64,000 bases of DNA from NCBI RefSeq assembly GCF_029094505.1, contig NZ_CP119108.1:1364001-1428000 (forward strand), read 5' to 3'. Below the pieces are notes generated by a model. That model had not been told where the DNA came from, made no database searches, and saw only the letters and a list, made by a program, of their open reading frames with translations. Positions 50,445-60,160 of the stretch are shown one piece after another; position 1 is the first letter of the stretch; each line of letters begins with the position of its first letter. The stretch comes from Microbacterium horticulturae. Lineage in GTDB: Bacteria; Actinomycetota; Actinomycetes; Actinomycetales; Microbacteriaceae. The position numbers and the translations under genes are program-made.

Positions 50445-50815
50445 GCGGTCGGAGCGCCGACCGCCTCGTTCGCGTCGGCTTCGACGACGCTCTCGTCAGG
50501 ACCGGCGGCCTCGGCCTGCCAATCGATGGACTCCGCAGCGTTGACGGCGGTCTTCGGGCGCAGTCCGGCGAGGGCGGCGACCGTCAGCGTCAGCAGCAGG
50601 CCGATGACGCCCGCGCCGCAGATGATTCCGGCCACGACGACGGCAGGCTGGCCGACGTAGACGTCCACGCCGGTCGCCGTGTTGGCGGCCAGCGCCTGGG
50701 TCATCCAGGCGAGCTCGATCTTCATCATCAGTGCACCGCCGATCGTGGCGCCGAGCGAGATGAGAAGGAGAAGCCAGAACGGGATGTTGCGGACGAGACG
50801 GGGACGGATGGACAT
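50441..50815 (-). CDS. Small membrane protein between ctaB and ctaA, function unknown
   Basis: Protein of 124 residues that I do not recognise. It has two membrane helices (about 11-32 and 56-82) joined by a loop of about 25 residues that should be outside the cell if the basic N-terminus (SIRPRLVRN) stays inside. The C-terminal 40 residues are acidic and soluble. ATG 50815 has AGGAG 11 nt upstream. It is transcribed on the same strand as ctaA, 87 nt downstream of it, and may share its mRNA. A role near heme A synthesis is possible from context only. Confidence 0.7.
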   Translation of the reverse strand: MSIRPRLVRNIPFWLLLLISLGATIGGALMMKIELAWMTQALAANTATGVDVYVGQPAVVVAGIICGAGVIGLLLTLTVAALAGLRPKTAVNAAESIDWQAEAAGPDESVVEADANEAVGAPTA

Positions 50816-50902
50816 ATGTCGGTTCACTCCTGGGTCGGTGCGACCCGGGTGGCCGCGACATCCCACCATGCCCGCTTCGCATCGGAGAAGTCGATGCGGA
50901 CC

Positions 50903-51838
50903 CTATGCGTGTTCGCTGGGCTTCTTCAGGTTCAGCACGAGAGCGGTCATCGCGGCGGTGGCCAGGCCCGCCAGGATCATGTGCACGCCCACCGAGAGGG
51001 CGGGCAGCCCGGCGCGGGCCTGGTAGACGCCCACCGGGATCTGCACCCCGAGCACGATCAGCAGCAGCACGGCCCAGCGCAGCGTCGGCAGCTTCTGCAG
51101 CGACGCCACCGCGGTCAGCACGACGACCAGGGCGAACAGCGTGTACCCGGGGACGGAGTGCACGTGGGCAAGGATCTCGGCGCTCCAGCCATGGCGCACG
51201 ACCGCGGAGTCACCCGAGTGCGGACCGGAGGCGGTCGTCAGGATGCCGATGATCAGGGTGAGCGCGAGGAACAGCGTCGTCACGTGAGTGAGGATCATGT
51301 ACCAGCGCGGCACGGCGAGCGTGCGGGGGCCGGAGGGGGTCTTCGCCCGGACGAGGAAGGCCGCCGTGACGGCCACAAGGGCCAGCGTCGCGAAGAAGTG
51401 GAAGCCCACGATCCCGGCGTTCAGTCCGGTGAGCACCGTGATACCGCCGACCACCGCCTGCGCGAGGATCCCCGCGACGACGATGACGGCCATCACGAAC
51501 AGGTCCTTGCGGGTGCGGCGCAGCCTCAGCACGAGAAGCAGCACGGCAAGACCGGCCAGGCCCACCACCCCGGTCATCAGGCGGTTGCCGAACTCGATGT
51601 ACGAGTGCAACCCCATGCCGGGCACCGGCACGAGGGAGTCGGGTGCGCACAGCGGCCATTCGCATCCGAGGCCCGAGCCGGTGAGCCGCACGGCGCCGCC
51701 GGTGCCGATGATGAGCACCTCGGTGATGAACGAGATCCAGGCCGCGACCATCACCCGACGATCGACGCGATCGGGCAGCCACAGCCACAGGCGACGCCGC
51801 AGTGTCGAGGGTTCGGTGACGGTCTGCTCGCTGGACAT
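50903..51838 (-). CDS. ctaA: Heme A synthase (COX15/CtaA family)
   Basis: Converts heme O to heme A by two hydroxylations of a methyl group, 311 residues and eight membrane helices in two four-helix halves. Conserved features are GTGGAVRLTGSGLGCEWPLC (with the paired extracellular cysteines and RLTGSGL loop), the heme-ligand histidines in HSYIEFGNRL and VGFHFFATLA in the first half, and LAHVHSVPGYTLF and VHMILAGLAT in the second. ATG 51838 is used. It is divergent from the suf operon across a compact promoter region. Confidence 0.95.
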   Translation of the reverse strand: MSSEQTVTEPSTLRRRLWLWLPDRVDRRVMVAAWISFITEVLIIGTGGAVRLTGSGLGCEWPLCAPDSLVPVPGMGLHSYIEFGNRLMTGVVGLAGLAVLLLVLRLRRTRKDLFVMAVIVVAGILAQAVVGGITVLTGLNAGIVGFHFFATLALVAVTAAFLVRAKTPSGPRTLAVPRWYMILTHVTTLFLALTLIIGILTTASGPHSGDSAVVRHGWSAEILAHVHSVPGYTLFALVVVLTAVASLQKLPTLRWAVLLLIVLGVQIPVGVYQARAGLPALSVGVHMILAGLATAAMTALVLNLKKPSEHA

Positions 51839-51884
51839 CGTGGTGGAGCCTCCTGGGTGCTCGCCGGGCGCGAGCGCGGCTCCG

Positions 51885-51913
51885 ACCCGACTGTCGGGTG
51901 GAGCCTATAGAAT
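51885..51913. promoter_or_regulatory. Back-to-back ctaA and suf promoters with an inverted repeat
   Basis: TAGGCT on the minus strand (51902-51907, for ctaA) abuts TAGAAT on the plus strand (51908-51913, for sufB). A perfect 7+1+7 inverted repeat ACCCGACTGTCGGGT (51885-51899) lies just upstream of the suf -10 and just inside the ctaA transcript. It could be an operator for both directions. The suf leader would be about 165 nt, with a GATGCG/CGCATC hairpin (51924-51948) at its 5' end. Confidence 0.5.
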
Positions 51914-52086
51914 CGAGGGGTCGGATGCGGCGCACAAAGGGTCGCATCACTGACAGTCTAGGCGCGCAGCGCGCGTCGCCAGAGCGGACCCGGAAAGCGG
52001 CATCCTCCCCACCACACTCCCGTGGGGACCGAGGTTGCCGGGACGGATGACACCGTTGCGGTCCATTGAGGAGAGTGTGTGACGTC

Positions 52087-53505
52087 ATGTCCGATGTTCT
52101 GATCGAACGCCCTGAACTCGACGGTCTGGGGGTGTACGAATTCGGCTGGCACGATGACGACATCGCCGGTGCCAGCGCTCAGCGGGGGCTCAGTGAAGCC
52201 GTCGTGCGCGACATCTCCCGGTTGAAGAACGAGCCGGAATGGATGCTGAAGGCCCGCCTGAAGGGCCTCGCGCTGTTCCAGCGCAAACCCATGCCCACGT
52301 GGGGCGCCGACCTCTCGGAGATCGACTTCGAACACATCAAGTACTTCGTGCGCTCCACCGAGGGCCAGGCGGAGACGTGGGAGGACCTCCCCGAGGACAT
52401 CCGCAACACCTACGAGCGGCTGGGGATTCCGGAGGCCGAGCGGCAGCGGCTGGTCGCCGGCGTGACCGCGCAGTACGAGTCTGAGGTGGTCTACCACCAG
52501 ATCCGTGAAGACTTGGAGAGCCAGGGCGTCATCTTCACCGACACCGACACCGCTCTGCGGGAGCACCCCGAGTTCTTCGAGGAGTACTTCGGCACGATCA
52601 TCCCCGCCGGCGACAACAAGTTCGCCGCGTTGAACACGGCGGTGTGGTCGGGCGGTTCGTTCGTCTACGTTCCCAAGGGCGTCCACGTCGAGATCCCGCT
52701 GCAGGCCTACTTCCGCATCAACACCGAGAACATGGGCCAGTTCGAGCGCACGCTGATCATCGCCGACGAAGACTCGTACGTGCACTACATCGAGGGCTGC
52801 ACCGCGCCGGTCTACAAGTCCGACTCGCTGCACTCGGCCGTCGTCGAGATCGTCGTGAAGAAGAACGCGCGCGTCCGCTACACGACGATCCAGAACTGGT
52901 CGAGCAACGTGTACAACCTCGTCACCAAGCGCGCCATCGCCTACGAGGGCGCGACCATGGAGTGGGTCGACGGCAACATCGGCTCCAAGGTGACGATGAA
53001 GTATCCGTCGATCTACCTGGCCGGCGAGCACGCCAAGGGCGAGACGCTGTCGGTGGCCTTCGCCGGTCCCGGTCAGCACCAGGACGCCGGTGCGAAGATG
53101 ATCCACCTCGCGCCCTACACGCAGTCGTCGATCATCTCGAAGTCGATCGCGCGCGGCGGCGGTCGCTCTGGTTACCGCGGCGAAGTGCGGGTCGAGCCCA
53201 ACGCGCATCACTCCGCTAACACCGTGCGCTGCGACGCGCTGCTGGTCGACACGATCTCGCGCTCCGACACCTACCCGGCCATCGACATCCGCGTCGACGA
53301 CGTCGAGCTCGGTCACGAGGCCACGGTGTCGAAGGTGAGTGCCGAGCAGCTCTTCTACCTGCAGTCTCGCGGCGTGCCCGAAGACGAAGCCATGGCCATG
53401 ATCGTGCGCGGCTTCATCGAGCCGATCGCGCGCGAACTGCCCATGGAATACGCACTGGAACTGAACAAGCTCATCGAGATGGGCATGGAAGGATCGGTCG
53501 GCTAG
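52087..53505 (+). CDS. sufB: Fe-S cluster assembly protein SufB
   Basis: Scaffold subunit of the SufBCD complex on which Fe-S clusters are built, 472 residues. Conserved blocks include [40 protein letters not shown] with the Cys, [19 protein letters not shown] and, near the end, the [20 protein letters not shown] helix. ATG 52087 is chosen over in-frame TTG 52066 and GTG 52075 because [14 protein letters not shown] is the natural N-terminus. It heads sufB-sufD-ferredoxin-sufC. No SufR-type repressor gene precedes it. Confidence 0.97.
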   Translation: MSDVLIERPELDGLGVYEFGWHDDDIAGASAQRGLSEAVVRDISRLKNEPEWMLKARLKGLALFQRKPMPTWGADLSEIDFEHIKYFVRSTEGQAETWEDLPEDIRNTYERLGIPEAERQRLVAGVTAQYESEVVYHQIREDLESQGVIFTDTDTALREHPEFFEEYFGTIIPAGDNKFAALNTAVWSGGSFVYVPKGVHVEIPLQAYFRINTENMGQFERTLIIADEDSYVHYIEGCTAPVYKSDSLHSAVVEIVVKKNARVRYTTIQNWSSNVYNLVTKRAIAYEGATMEWVDGNIGSKVTMKYPSIYLAGEHAKGETLSVAFAGPGQHQDAGAKMIHLAPYTQSSIISKSIARGGGRSGYRGEVRVEPNAHHSANTVRCDALLVDTISRSDTYPAIDIRVDDVELGHEATVSKVSAEQLFYLQSRGVPEDEAMAMIVRGFIEPIARELPMEYALELNKLIEMGMEGSVG

Positions 53506-54708
53506 ATGGCGGCCACGACGACAGCGTCCGAGCAGGCACCCGCCGCTCGGACGGAGGAGAACCACGCACACGTCGACCCGGCAGCCCGCCTGACGGGCTA
53601 CGACGTCCCCGTCCAGACCCGCTCCGAGCGGCCGCGGTCGTACGACCCGGCCGACTTCGGCACCCCGACCGGGCGCGAGGTCAACTGGAAGCACACCCCG
53701 ATGAACCGCATCGGCGCGCTGCTGGACGCGAGCGCCGGCGACCCCGACGCCGTCTCGGTCACCGTCACGGGCGCCCCGATGGGCACGCTCGCGATCGGTC
53801 AGGCGCCGCGCGGCACCGCGTTCGAACCGGAAGATCTGCCGTCCGCTATCGCGTGGACCGCGGCATCCGATGCCCGTCACGTCATCCTCGACGGTGAGCC
53901 CGCCGAGCCGGTCGTGATCGAGATCATCGGCCGGGGCGGCGTCGCGCACGAGCACCTCGTGATCGAGGCGCGGCCGAACGCGCAGGCCACCGTGGTGCTG
54001 CGGCACAGCGGCAGCGTCACGCTCGCCGAGAACGTCGAGATCATCGTCGGCGAGGGTGCGCACCTCAAGGTCGTCACGGTCCAGGAATGGCAGGACGACG
54101 CCATCCACCTCTCCGCGCACCAGGCGCTGGTGGGGAAGGATGCCACGCTCCGGCACTTCATCGTCAGCTTCGGCGGCGACGTCGTCCGCGTGAACCCGAA
54201 CGTGCGGCTGGCGGGCAACGGCTCGCACGCCGATGTGTACGGCATCGGCTTCTGCGACGCCGGGCAGCACCTCGAGAACCAGGTGTACGTCTTCCACGAG
54301 GGTGCGTCGACCAGCGCCGACGTGCTGTACAAGAGCGCCCTGCAGGGCGAGCAGGCGCACACGGTGTGGATCGGCGACGTGCTCATCGGATCCGAGGCCG
54401 TCGGCACCGACTCGTATGAGGCGAACCGCAACCTGGTGCTCACCGAGGGCGCGCACGCCGACTCGATCCCGAACCTGGAGATCGAGATCGGCGACATCGT
54501 CGGCGCCGGCCATGCCAGCGCGACCGGTCGCTTCGACGACGAGCAGCTGTTCTACCTGCAGGCCCGCGGGATCGACGAGGCCGAGGCCCGTCGACTGGTG
54601 GTGCTCGGGTTCCTCAGCGAGCTCGTGCAGCGCATCGGCATCCCCGAGCTCGAGTCCGAGCTCATCGCCGACATCGAGCGCGAACTCGGCGAGGAGACGG
54701 GCGCATGA
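53506..54708 (+). CDS. sufD: Fe-S cluster assembly protein SufD
   Basis: Partner of SufB in the SufBC2D scaffold, 400 residues. It has the right-handed beta-helix domain seen in SufB (VVLRHSGSVTLAENVEIIVG, HLKVVTVQEWQDDAIHLSAH) and the C-terminal EQLFYLQARGIDEAEARRLV helix region. The first 40 residues are a variable, Ala/Thr-rich tail. ATG 53506 begins directly after the sufB stop, and the end overlaps the ferredoxin gene by ATGA. Confidence 0.95.
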   Translation: MAATTTASEQAPAARTEENHAHVDPAARLTGYDVPVQTRSERPRSYDPADFGTPTGREVNWKHTPMNRIGALLDASAGDPDAVSVTVTGAPMGTLAIGQAPRGTAFEPEDLPSAIAWTAASDARHVILDGEPAEPVVIEIIGRGGVAHEHLVIEARPNAQATVVLRHSGSVTLAENVEIIVGEGAHLKVVTVQEWQDDAIHLSAHQALVGKDATLRHFIVSFGGDVVRVNPNVRLAGNGSHADVYGIGFCDAGQHLENQVYVFHEGASTSADVLYKSALQGEQAHTVWIGDVLIGSEAVGTDSYEANRNLVLTEGAHADSIPNLEIEIGDIVGAGHASATGRFDDEQLFYLQARGIDEAEARRLVVLGFLSELVQRIGIPELESELIADIERELGEETGA

Positions 54709-55046
54709 CCGTCGCCCGCGCCTGTGGCGTCAGCGAGCTCGAGCAGGACGCGCCGTTGAAGGTGGAGCTGGAAGGCCACCCGATCTGCATCGTCAAGGAC
54801 TCGGCCGGCGAGGTGTTCGCGATCGGCGACACCTGCACACACGGCAACATCTCCCTGTCCGAGGGGTTCGTGGAAGACGACACCGTCGAGTGCTGGGCGC
54901 ACGGCTCCCGCTTCTCGCTGCGCACCGGCCAGCCCCTGAACCTCCCCGCGTATGAGCCCGTTCCGGTCTACGCCGTCACGATCGACGGCGACGACGTGCT
55001 CATCGACCCCACCGTCACTGTTCCCACTTCCGAGAAGGAAAACTGA
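54705..55046 (+). CDS. Rieske-type ferredoxin in the suf operon
   Basis: Small [2Fe-2S] protein of 113 residues with one Rieske domain. Ligands are Cys44 and His46 in DTCTHGN, and Cys63 and His66 in VECWAHGSRFSL. It has the features of non-heme oxygenase ferredoxins but sits between sufD and sufC, a common actinobacterial arrangement. There is no membrane helix, so it is cytoplasmic. It may deliver electrons for cluster assembly or test cluster transfer; neither is proven. It overlaps sufD by 4 nt and directly abuts sufC. Confidence 0.92.
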   Translation: MTVARACGVSELEQDAPLKVELEGHPICIVKDSAGEVFAIGDTCTHGNISLSEGFVEDDTVECWAHGSRFSLRTGQPLNLPAYEPVPVYAVTIDGDDVLIDPTVTVPTSEKEN

Positions 55047-55829
<783 letters not shown>

Positions 55830-55838
55830 ACTCAAGCC

Positions 55839-56168
55839 ATGGCAGCGACGCTGACACCCGAGAAGTATGACGACGTCATCGAAGCGCTGAAAGACGTGAT
55901 GGACCCCGAGCTGGGGGTCAATGTCGTCGATCTGGGGCTCATCTACGACCTCGCGTGGGATGACGAGAACGATGCTCTCGTCATCCACATGACCCTGACC
56001 TCGGCGGGCTGTCCGCTCACCGACGTGCTCGAGGAGCAGACGGCCCAGGCGCTGGACGACGTCGTGGAGCGGTTCCGCATCAATTGGGTGTGGATGCCCC
56101 CGTGGGGCCCGGAGAAGATCACCGATGACGGGCGCGACATGATGCGTGCGCTCGGCTTCGCCATCTGA
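55839..56168 (+). CDS. MIP18 family (DUF59/SufT-like) Fe-S assembly protein
   Basis: Protein of 109 residues of the MIP18/DUF59 family, which helps mature Fe-S proteins. Conserved segments: VIEALKDVMDPELGVNVVDL, MTLTSAGCPLTDVLEEQ with the conserved Cys, and VWMPPWGPEKITDDGRDMM near the end. Length and motifs match actinobacterial SufT-type proteins found after sufC. It lacks a second domain. It ends the suf cluster; a strong hairpin follows. No cysteine desulfurase or SufU gene is present nearby. Confidence 0.92.
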   Translation: MAATLTPEKYDDVIEALKDVMDPELGVNVVDLGLIYDLAWDDENDALVIHMTLTSAGCPLTDVLEEQTAQALDDVVERFRINWVWMPPWGPEKITDDGRDMMRALGFAI

Positions 56169-56179
56169 GACACCGTGTG

Positions 56180-56206
56180 ACGGCGGGTGGATGCCCCACC
56201 CGCCGT
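56180..56206 (+). terminator. Terminator after the suf cluster
   Basis: Perfect 10-bp stem ACGGCGGGTG/CACCCGCCGT with a 7-nt loop, 12 nt after the stop. The next gene's -10 box lies 7 nt further on. Confidence 0.72.
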
Positions 56207-56212
56207 GCAGGT

Positions 56213-56218
56213 TACGCT
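56213..56218 (+). promoter_or_regulatory. Leaderless-type -10 box for the MalY-type gene
   Basis: TACGCT with 6 nt to GTG 56225. It supports GTG 56225 rather than the GTG at 56177 as the start. Confidence 0.5.
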
Positions 56219-56224
56219 CGAAGC

Positions 56225-57382
56225 GTGACCGTGACACCGCTTCAAGCCCTGCCCGTTGAGCGACTCCGCCAGCGCTCGAGCACTAAATGGCGGACGTACC
56301 CCGACGAGGTGCTGCCGCTTTTCGTGGCGGAGACGGACTTTCCGCTCGCGCCCGGCATCACGAAGCGGTTGGCGACCGCGGTCGAGCTCGGTGACACCGG
56401 CTACACGCCGCCGGACCCCGGCATCCGTGATGCGTTCAGCGCGTTCGCCCGGCGCCGCTTCGACTGGGAGGTCACACCTGCGCGGGTGCGCTCGACGTGC
56501 GACGTGATGATGGGTGTCACCGAGATCTTGCGTGCGGTGACCGAGCCCGGCGACCGCGTGGTGGTCACCCCGCCGGTGTATCCACCGTTCTACGACAGCG
56601 TGCCCGAGGCGGGCGCGGTCGTCGAGCGCGTGCCGCTGGCCCGGACCGAAACCGGGTGGGAGCTCGATCTCGCCGGCATCGACGCCGCGCTGGCCGGCGG
56701 TGCACGTGGTGTGCTGCTGTGCAACCCGCACAACCCCACCGGCACCGTGCATACCCGCGAGAGCCTGGCGGCCCTCGCCGAGATCGTCGACCGGCACGGC
56801 GCGTTCGTCGTCAGCGACGAGATCCACGCGCCCCTCACGCACGCACCGGCCGTCTTCACGCCGTTCCTGGCGGCGTCGGATGCCGCGGCCCGGGTCGGCT
56901 ACGCGGTCACCAGTGCGAGCAAGGCGTTCAACCTCGCCGGCCTCAAGTGCGCGCTCATGGTCACCGCCTCGCCCGAGACGCAGCGTGTCGTGGATGCGCT
57001 GCCCGACGAGGTCGAGTGGCGCACCGGACTGTTCGGCGCGCTGGCTGGACTCGTCGCATTCGACGAGTCCAGCGACGAATGGCTCGACTCGCTGCTCGCC
57101 GCGCTCGAACACAATCGTCGCTTGCTGGCCGAGCTGCTGACCGAACACGTGCCGGGCGCACGCTATGTGATCCCGGACGCGGGCTACCTCGCCTGGGTGG
57201 ACCTGTCGGCGCTGGGCTGGGGTGACAACCCGGCGCGGAAGATCCTGCGCGACGCGAAGGTCGCGCTGCACTTCGGGCCGAAGTTCGGCGCCGAGGGCGC
57301 GGGGCACGTGCGCATCAACATCGGCTGTTCGCCCGAGGTGCTCACCGAGGCCGTGCGGCGCATCGGCGCGCTCGTGGACTGA
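56225..57382 (+). CDS. MalY/PatB family pyridoxal-phosphate C-S lyase
   Basis: PLP enzyme of aminotransferase fold type I, 385 residues, close to cystathionine beta-lyases of the MalY/PatB group, which cleave C-S bonds. Motifs: KWRTYPDEVLPLFVAETDF at the N-terminus, LLCNPHNPTGTVHTRESLA, SDEIHAPLTH (MalY-type), PLP lysine Lys233 in SASKAFNLAGLKCA, and the Arg segment GHVRINIGCSPEVL. It sits where some suf operons carry the cysteine desulfurase sufS, but it is not one and has its own promoter and upstream terminator. The likely product role is cystathionine cleavage in methionine synthesis or sulfide release from cysteine. Confidence 0.88.
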   Translation: MTVTPLQALPVERLRQRSSTKWRTYPDEVLPLFVAETDFPLAPGITKRLATAVELGDTGYTPPDPGIRDAFSAFARRRFDWEVTPARVRSTCDVMMGVTEILRAVTEPGDRVVVTPPVYPPFYDSVPEAGAVVERVPLARTETGWELDLAGIDAALAGGARGVLLCNPHNPTGTVHTRESLAALAEIVDRHGAFVVSDEIHAPLTHAPAVFTPFLAASDAAARVGYAVTSASKAFNLAGLKCALMVTASPETQRVVDALPDEVEWRTGLFGALAGLVAFDESSDEWLDSLLAALEHNRRLLAELLTEHVPGARYVIPDAGYLAWVDLSALGWGDNPARKILRDAKVALHFGPKFGAEGAGHVRINIGCSPEVLTEAVRRIGALVD

Positions 57383-57387
57383 GCGCT

Positions 57388-58281
57388 CTACATCTCCGGG
57401 CGGCCGAGCCGCCAGTAGCCCATGAACGCCACGGCCCGGCGGTCGACACCGTGCTCGGCGACGAGGTGACGTCGCAACTGCTTGATGGCACCGGCTTCGC
57501 CGGCGAGCCAGGCATAGAGCGGCGCGCTCTTCAGCGCCGCCCCGCCCTTCGCGGTGCGTGGCACCTCCCACAGCAGGGTGCTGTCGATGTCGACCTCTTC
57601 GACGTCCGCGCCGAGCCCTTCGGGCACGAGGGCGGCCGCGGCATCCTTCGCCTGCGGCACCAGATGGGCGTGACGCTCGGCGCCGCGCGCGGCGACCCGG
57701 TAGTCGAAGCCGGGGTGCTGCGGGAGGTAGGCGACATCGTCGGCATGCGGCACCTCGAGCACGACGGTTCCGCGCGCGTCGGCGGGCAGCTGCTCGAGGA
57801 TCACGGCGATCGCGGGGGCGGCGGTCTCGTCGCCGGCCAGCAGGTACGCCGAGGTCTGCGCCGGCGGCACGAAGTCGATGCCGAAACTCACGCCCTCGTG
57901 CGGCTTCACCGGGGCCAGCAGCAGCACTTCGTCGCCCACCCGGGCGTTCGCGATCCACGCTGAGGCAGGTCCCGTGATCTCATGCGCCACCATGTCGACG
58001 TCCACCTCGCACGCGTCGTTGCGCACAGCTCGCGTCGTGTACGTGCGGAACGGGGGCCGGGCCGCGGCATCCATTCTCCGCCACACGTCGTACCAGTCGT
58101 CACCCGTGGGCATGTCGTCGAGGGTCGCCGTCGCACTCGGGAAGACCACCTTGATGCGCTGGTCGTATCCGGGGTCGGCGTAGTCGGCGAGGCCGGAGCC
58201 GGCGAAGGTGAAGCGGCGGAAGCTCGGCGTCACATCGGTGATGGCGGCCACGCGGACGCGGAAGAAGCGGTTGTCGGTCAC
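57388..58281 (-). CDS. Siderophore-interacting protein (FAD-binding, ViuB-like)
   Basis: Flavin-dependent ferric siderophore reductase type, 297 residues, cytoplasmic. The FAD region is FRTYTTRAVRNDACEVDVDM (RxYT pattern), followed by ASAWIANARVGDEVLLLAPV, the nucleotide-binding AYLLAGDETAAPAIAVIL, and at the end the siderophore-interaction part LYAWLAGEAGAIKQLRRHL with GYWRLGRPE. GTG 58281 overlaps the stop of the ATPase gene (GTGA). It is last in the uptake operon and would release iron from the imported chelate. Confidence 0.93.
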   Translation of the reverse strand: MTDNRFFRVRVAAITDVTPSFRRFTFAGSGLADYADPGYDQRIKVVFPSATATLDDMPTGDDWYDVWRRMDAAARPPFRTYTTRAVRNDACEVDVDMVAHEITGPASAWIANARVGDEVLLLAPVKPHEGVSFGIDFVPPAQTSAYLLAGDETAAPAIAVILEQLPADARGTVVLEVPHADDVAYLPQHPGFDYRVAARGAERHAHLVPQAKDAAAALVPEGLGADVEEVDIDSTLLWEVPRTAKGGAALKSAPLYAWLAGEAGAIKQLRRHLVAEHGVDRRAVAFMGYWRLGRPEM

Positions 58282-59108
58282 AGCGCGGCTCCAGAAGGAA
58301 CGGCGGTCGCCAGCACATGGTGGCGTCCGCGGGGGAGGACGATGGGGGCTCCCGAGACGGGGTCGCCGATGACGACGCTGTCGAGCTCGAACACCTCGCG
58401 GATGAGGTCAGCGGTGAGGATGTCGGCGGGCGGACCGGCGGAGATCACCCGGCCCTCGCGCATCGCGAACAGGTGGTCGGCGTAGCGTGCCGCGAGGTTC
58501 ATGTCATGCAGCACCATGACGATGGTGGTGCCCCGTTCGCGGTTGAGGTCGGTGAGCAGATCGAGCACTTCGACCTGGTGGGCGACGTCGAGGAACGTCG
58601 TCGGCTCGTCGAGCAGCAGGATGTCGGTCTGCTGTGCGAGCGCCATCGCTATCCACACGCGCTGGCGCTGGCCGCCCGACAGCTCGTCGATGCTGCGGTC
58701 GGCGAGGTCGGCGATCCGCGTGGTCTGAAGCGCCTGAGCGACGACCTCGTCGTCGTGTGCGCTCCAGCGTGCGAGCATGCTCTGGTGCGGCTGGCGGCCG
58801 CGTCCGACGAGATCGGCCACGACGATGCCCTCGGGAGCGACCGGGCTCTGCGGCAGCAGGCCGAGAGTGCGGGCGATCTGCTTCGTGTGCTGCCGGTGCA
58901 GCGGGACGCCATCGAGCAGCACCTCGCCCGTGCGCGGTTTGAGCAGCCGGGCGAGCGCACGCAGCAGCGTCGACTTGCCGCAGCCGTTGGCGCCGATGAT
59001 CGCGGTGATGCCGCCGGCGGGTACCTCGAGATCGAGACCGTCGACGATCGTCCGCTCGCCATAGGCGAGGGAGAGGGATGCTGCCGAAAGGGTGTGCGAC
59101 ACGGTCAC
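58278..59108 (-). CDS. ABC transporter ATPase, ferric siderophore uptake
   Basis: ATP-binding subunit of the FecE/FepC type, 276 residues. Walker A IIGANGCGKSTLLRAL, Q-loop LGLLPQSPVAP, signature DELSGGQRQRVWIAM, Walker B DILLLDEPTTFLDVAHQ and the H-loop MVLHDMNLAARYADH are all intact and typical of iron-chelate importers. Two GTG starts compete (59108 and 59102); 59108 gives the GTGA overlap with the upstream permease gene and is preferred. The 3' end overlaps the siderophore-interacting protein gene. Confidence 0.94.
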   Translation of the reverse strand: MTVSHTLSAASLSLAYGERTIVDGLDLEVPAGGITAIIGANGCGKSTLLRALARLLKPRTGEVLLDGVPLHRQHTKQIARTLGLLPQSPVAPEGIVVADLVGRGRQPHQSMLARWSAHDDEVVAQALQTTRIADLADRSIDELSGGQRQRVWIAMALAQQTDILLLDEPTTFLDVAHQVEVLDLLTDLNRERGTTIVMVLHDMNLAARYADHLFAMREGRVISAGPPADILTADLIREVFELDSVVIGDPVSGAPIVLPRGRHHVLATAVPSGAAL

Positions 59109-60160
59109 AGTGATGCCCCCGAGCGGTTGAGACGGATGAGGAGGAAGATCAGGAACGGGGCGCCCAGGACTCCGGTGATCACGCCCACCGGGTAGCGGTG
59201 GTCGAACGCGAACTGGCCGACGAGATCGGCGACGAGCACGAGCAGCGCGCCGACGAGGCCCGAGGCCGGCAGCAGCGCGCTGGAAGGCCCGACGAGACGC
59301 GCGGCGATCGGACCGGACATGAACGCGACGAAGGCGATCGGACCGGCCGCAGAGGTTGCGAAGGCCAGGAGCGCCACGGCGGCGACCAGCACGATGATGC
59401 GCGTGACGTGCGTGTGCACGCCGAGGCCCGTGGCGGTGTCGTCGCCGAGCCGCAGCGTCGACAGCGTCCGCGACTGCGAGAGCAGCATCGGTACGAGCAG
59501 GGCGAAAGCGATCGCCAGCGGCAGGATGGCAGGCCAGTCTGCCGCGTTCAGGCTGCCGGTGAGCCACCGCATGGCCGCCTGCAGGTCCCACGACGCGGCC
59601 TTCGACAGTGCGTAGGTGATGACGCTGTCGAGCATGGCGGCGACGCCGATGCCGATGAGGATCAGGCGCGTGCCGGCGAAGCCGCCCCGATGCGCGAGAA
59701 GGTAGATGCCCGCGGCGGTCACGAGGGCGCCCGCCAGCGCGAGGAACGACACCGTGACGGCGTCGAGGTTCAGCAGCACGATGCCGACGACGGCGGCCGC
59801 GCTGGCGCCCGAGCTGATGCCGATGACGTCGGGCGAGGCGAGCGGATTGCGCAGCATGGTCTGGAAGGTGACACCGGCCGCGCCGAAGGCGAACCCGGCG
59901 AGCGTCGCGAGGACGGCGCGCGGCAGGCGCAGGTCGCCGACGGTGAATGAGGCGCCCGGCACGGTCTGGCCGATCAACACCCGCCAGACCTCCTCGGGCG
60001 TATAGAAGGTGTCGCCGACCATGAGGCTGATCGCGAACACGGCGGCGACGGCGACGGCCAGGGCCGCGACGATGATGCCGCGACGGCGCGCACGACGGCG
60101 GCGCCCACTGACGAGAGCGCGCACGGTCGTGACATCGGGTGCCGTCAGCACAGTGCTCAC
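59105..60160 (-). CDS. FecCD-type permease, second subunit
   Basis: Membrane subunit of the siderophore ABC importer, 351 residues with about ten helices. Family features: RLPRAVLATLAGFAFGAAGVTFQTMLRNPLASP (here in parts: LPRAVLATLAG and TMLRNPLASPDVIGISSG), GAAGPIAFVAFMSGPIA-like TSAAGPIAFVAFMSGPIAAR, and LVADLVGQFAFDHRYPVGVI near the end. GTG 60160 (VSTVLTAPDVTTVRALV) forms a GTGA overlap with the first permease gene. It pairs with that protein to form the channel. Confidence 0.93.
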   Translation of the reverse strand: MSTVLTAPDVTTVRALVSGRRRRARRRGIIVAALAVAVAAVFAISLMVGDTFYTPEEVWRVLIGQTVPGASFTVGDLRLPRAVLATLAGFAFGAAGVTFQTMLRNPLASPDVIGISSGASAAAVVGIVLLNLDAVTVSFLALAGALVTAAGIYLLAHRGGFAGTRLILIGIGVAAMLDSVITYALSKAASWDLQAAMRWLTGSLNAADWPAILPLAIAFALLVPMLLSQSRTLSTLRLGDDTATGLGVHTHVTRIIVLVAAVALLAFATSAAGPIAFVAFMSGPIAARLVGPSSALLPASGLVGALLVLVADLVGQFAFDHRYPVGVITGVLGAPFLIFLLIRLNRSGASL

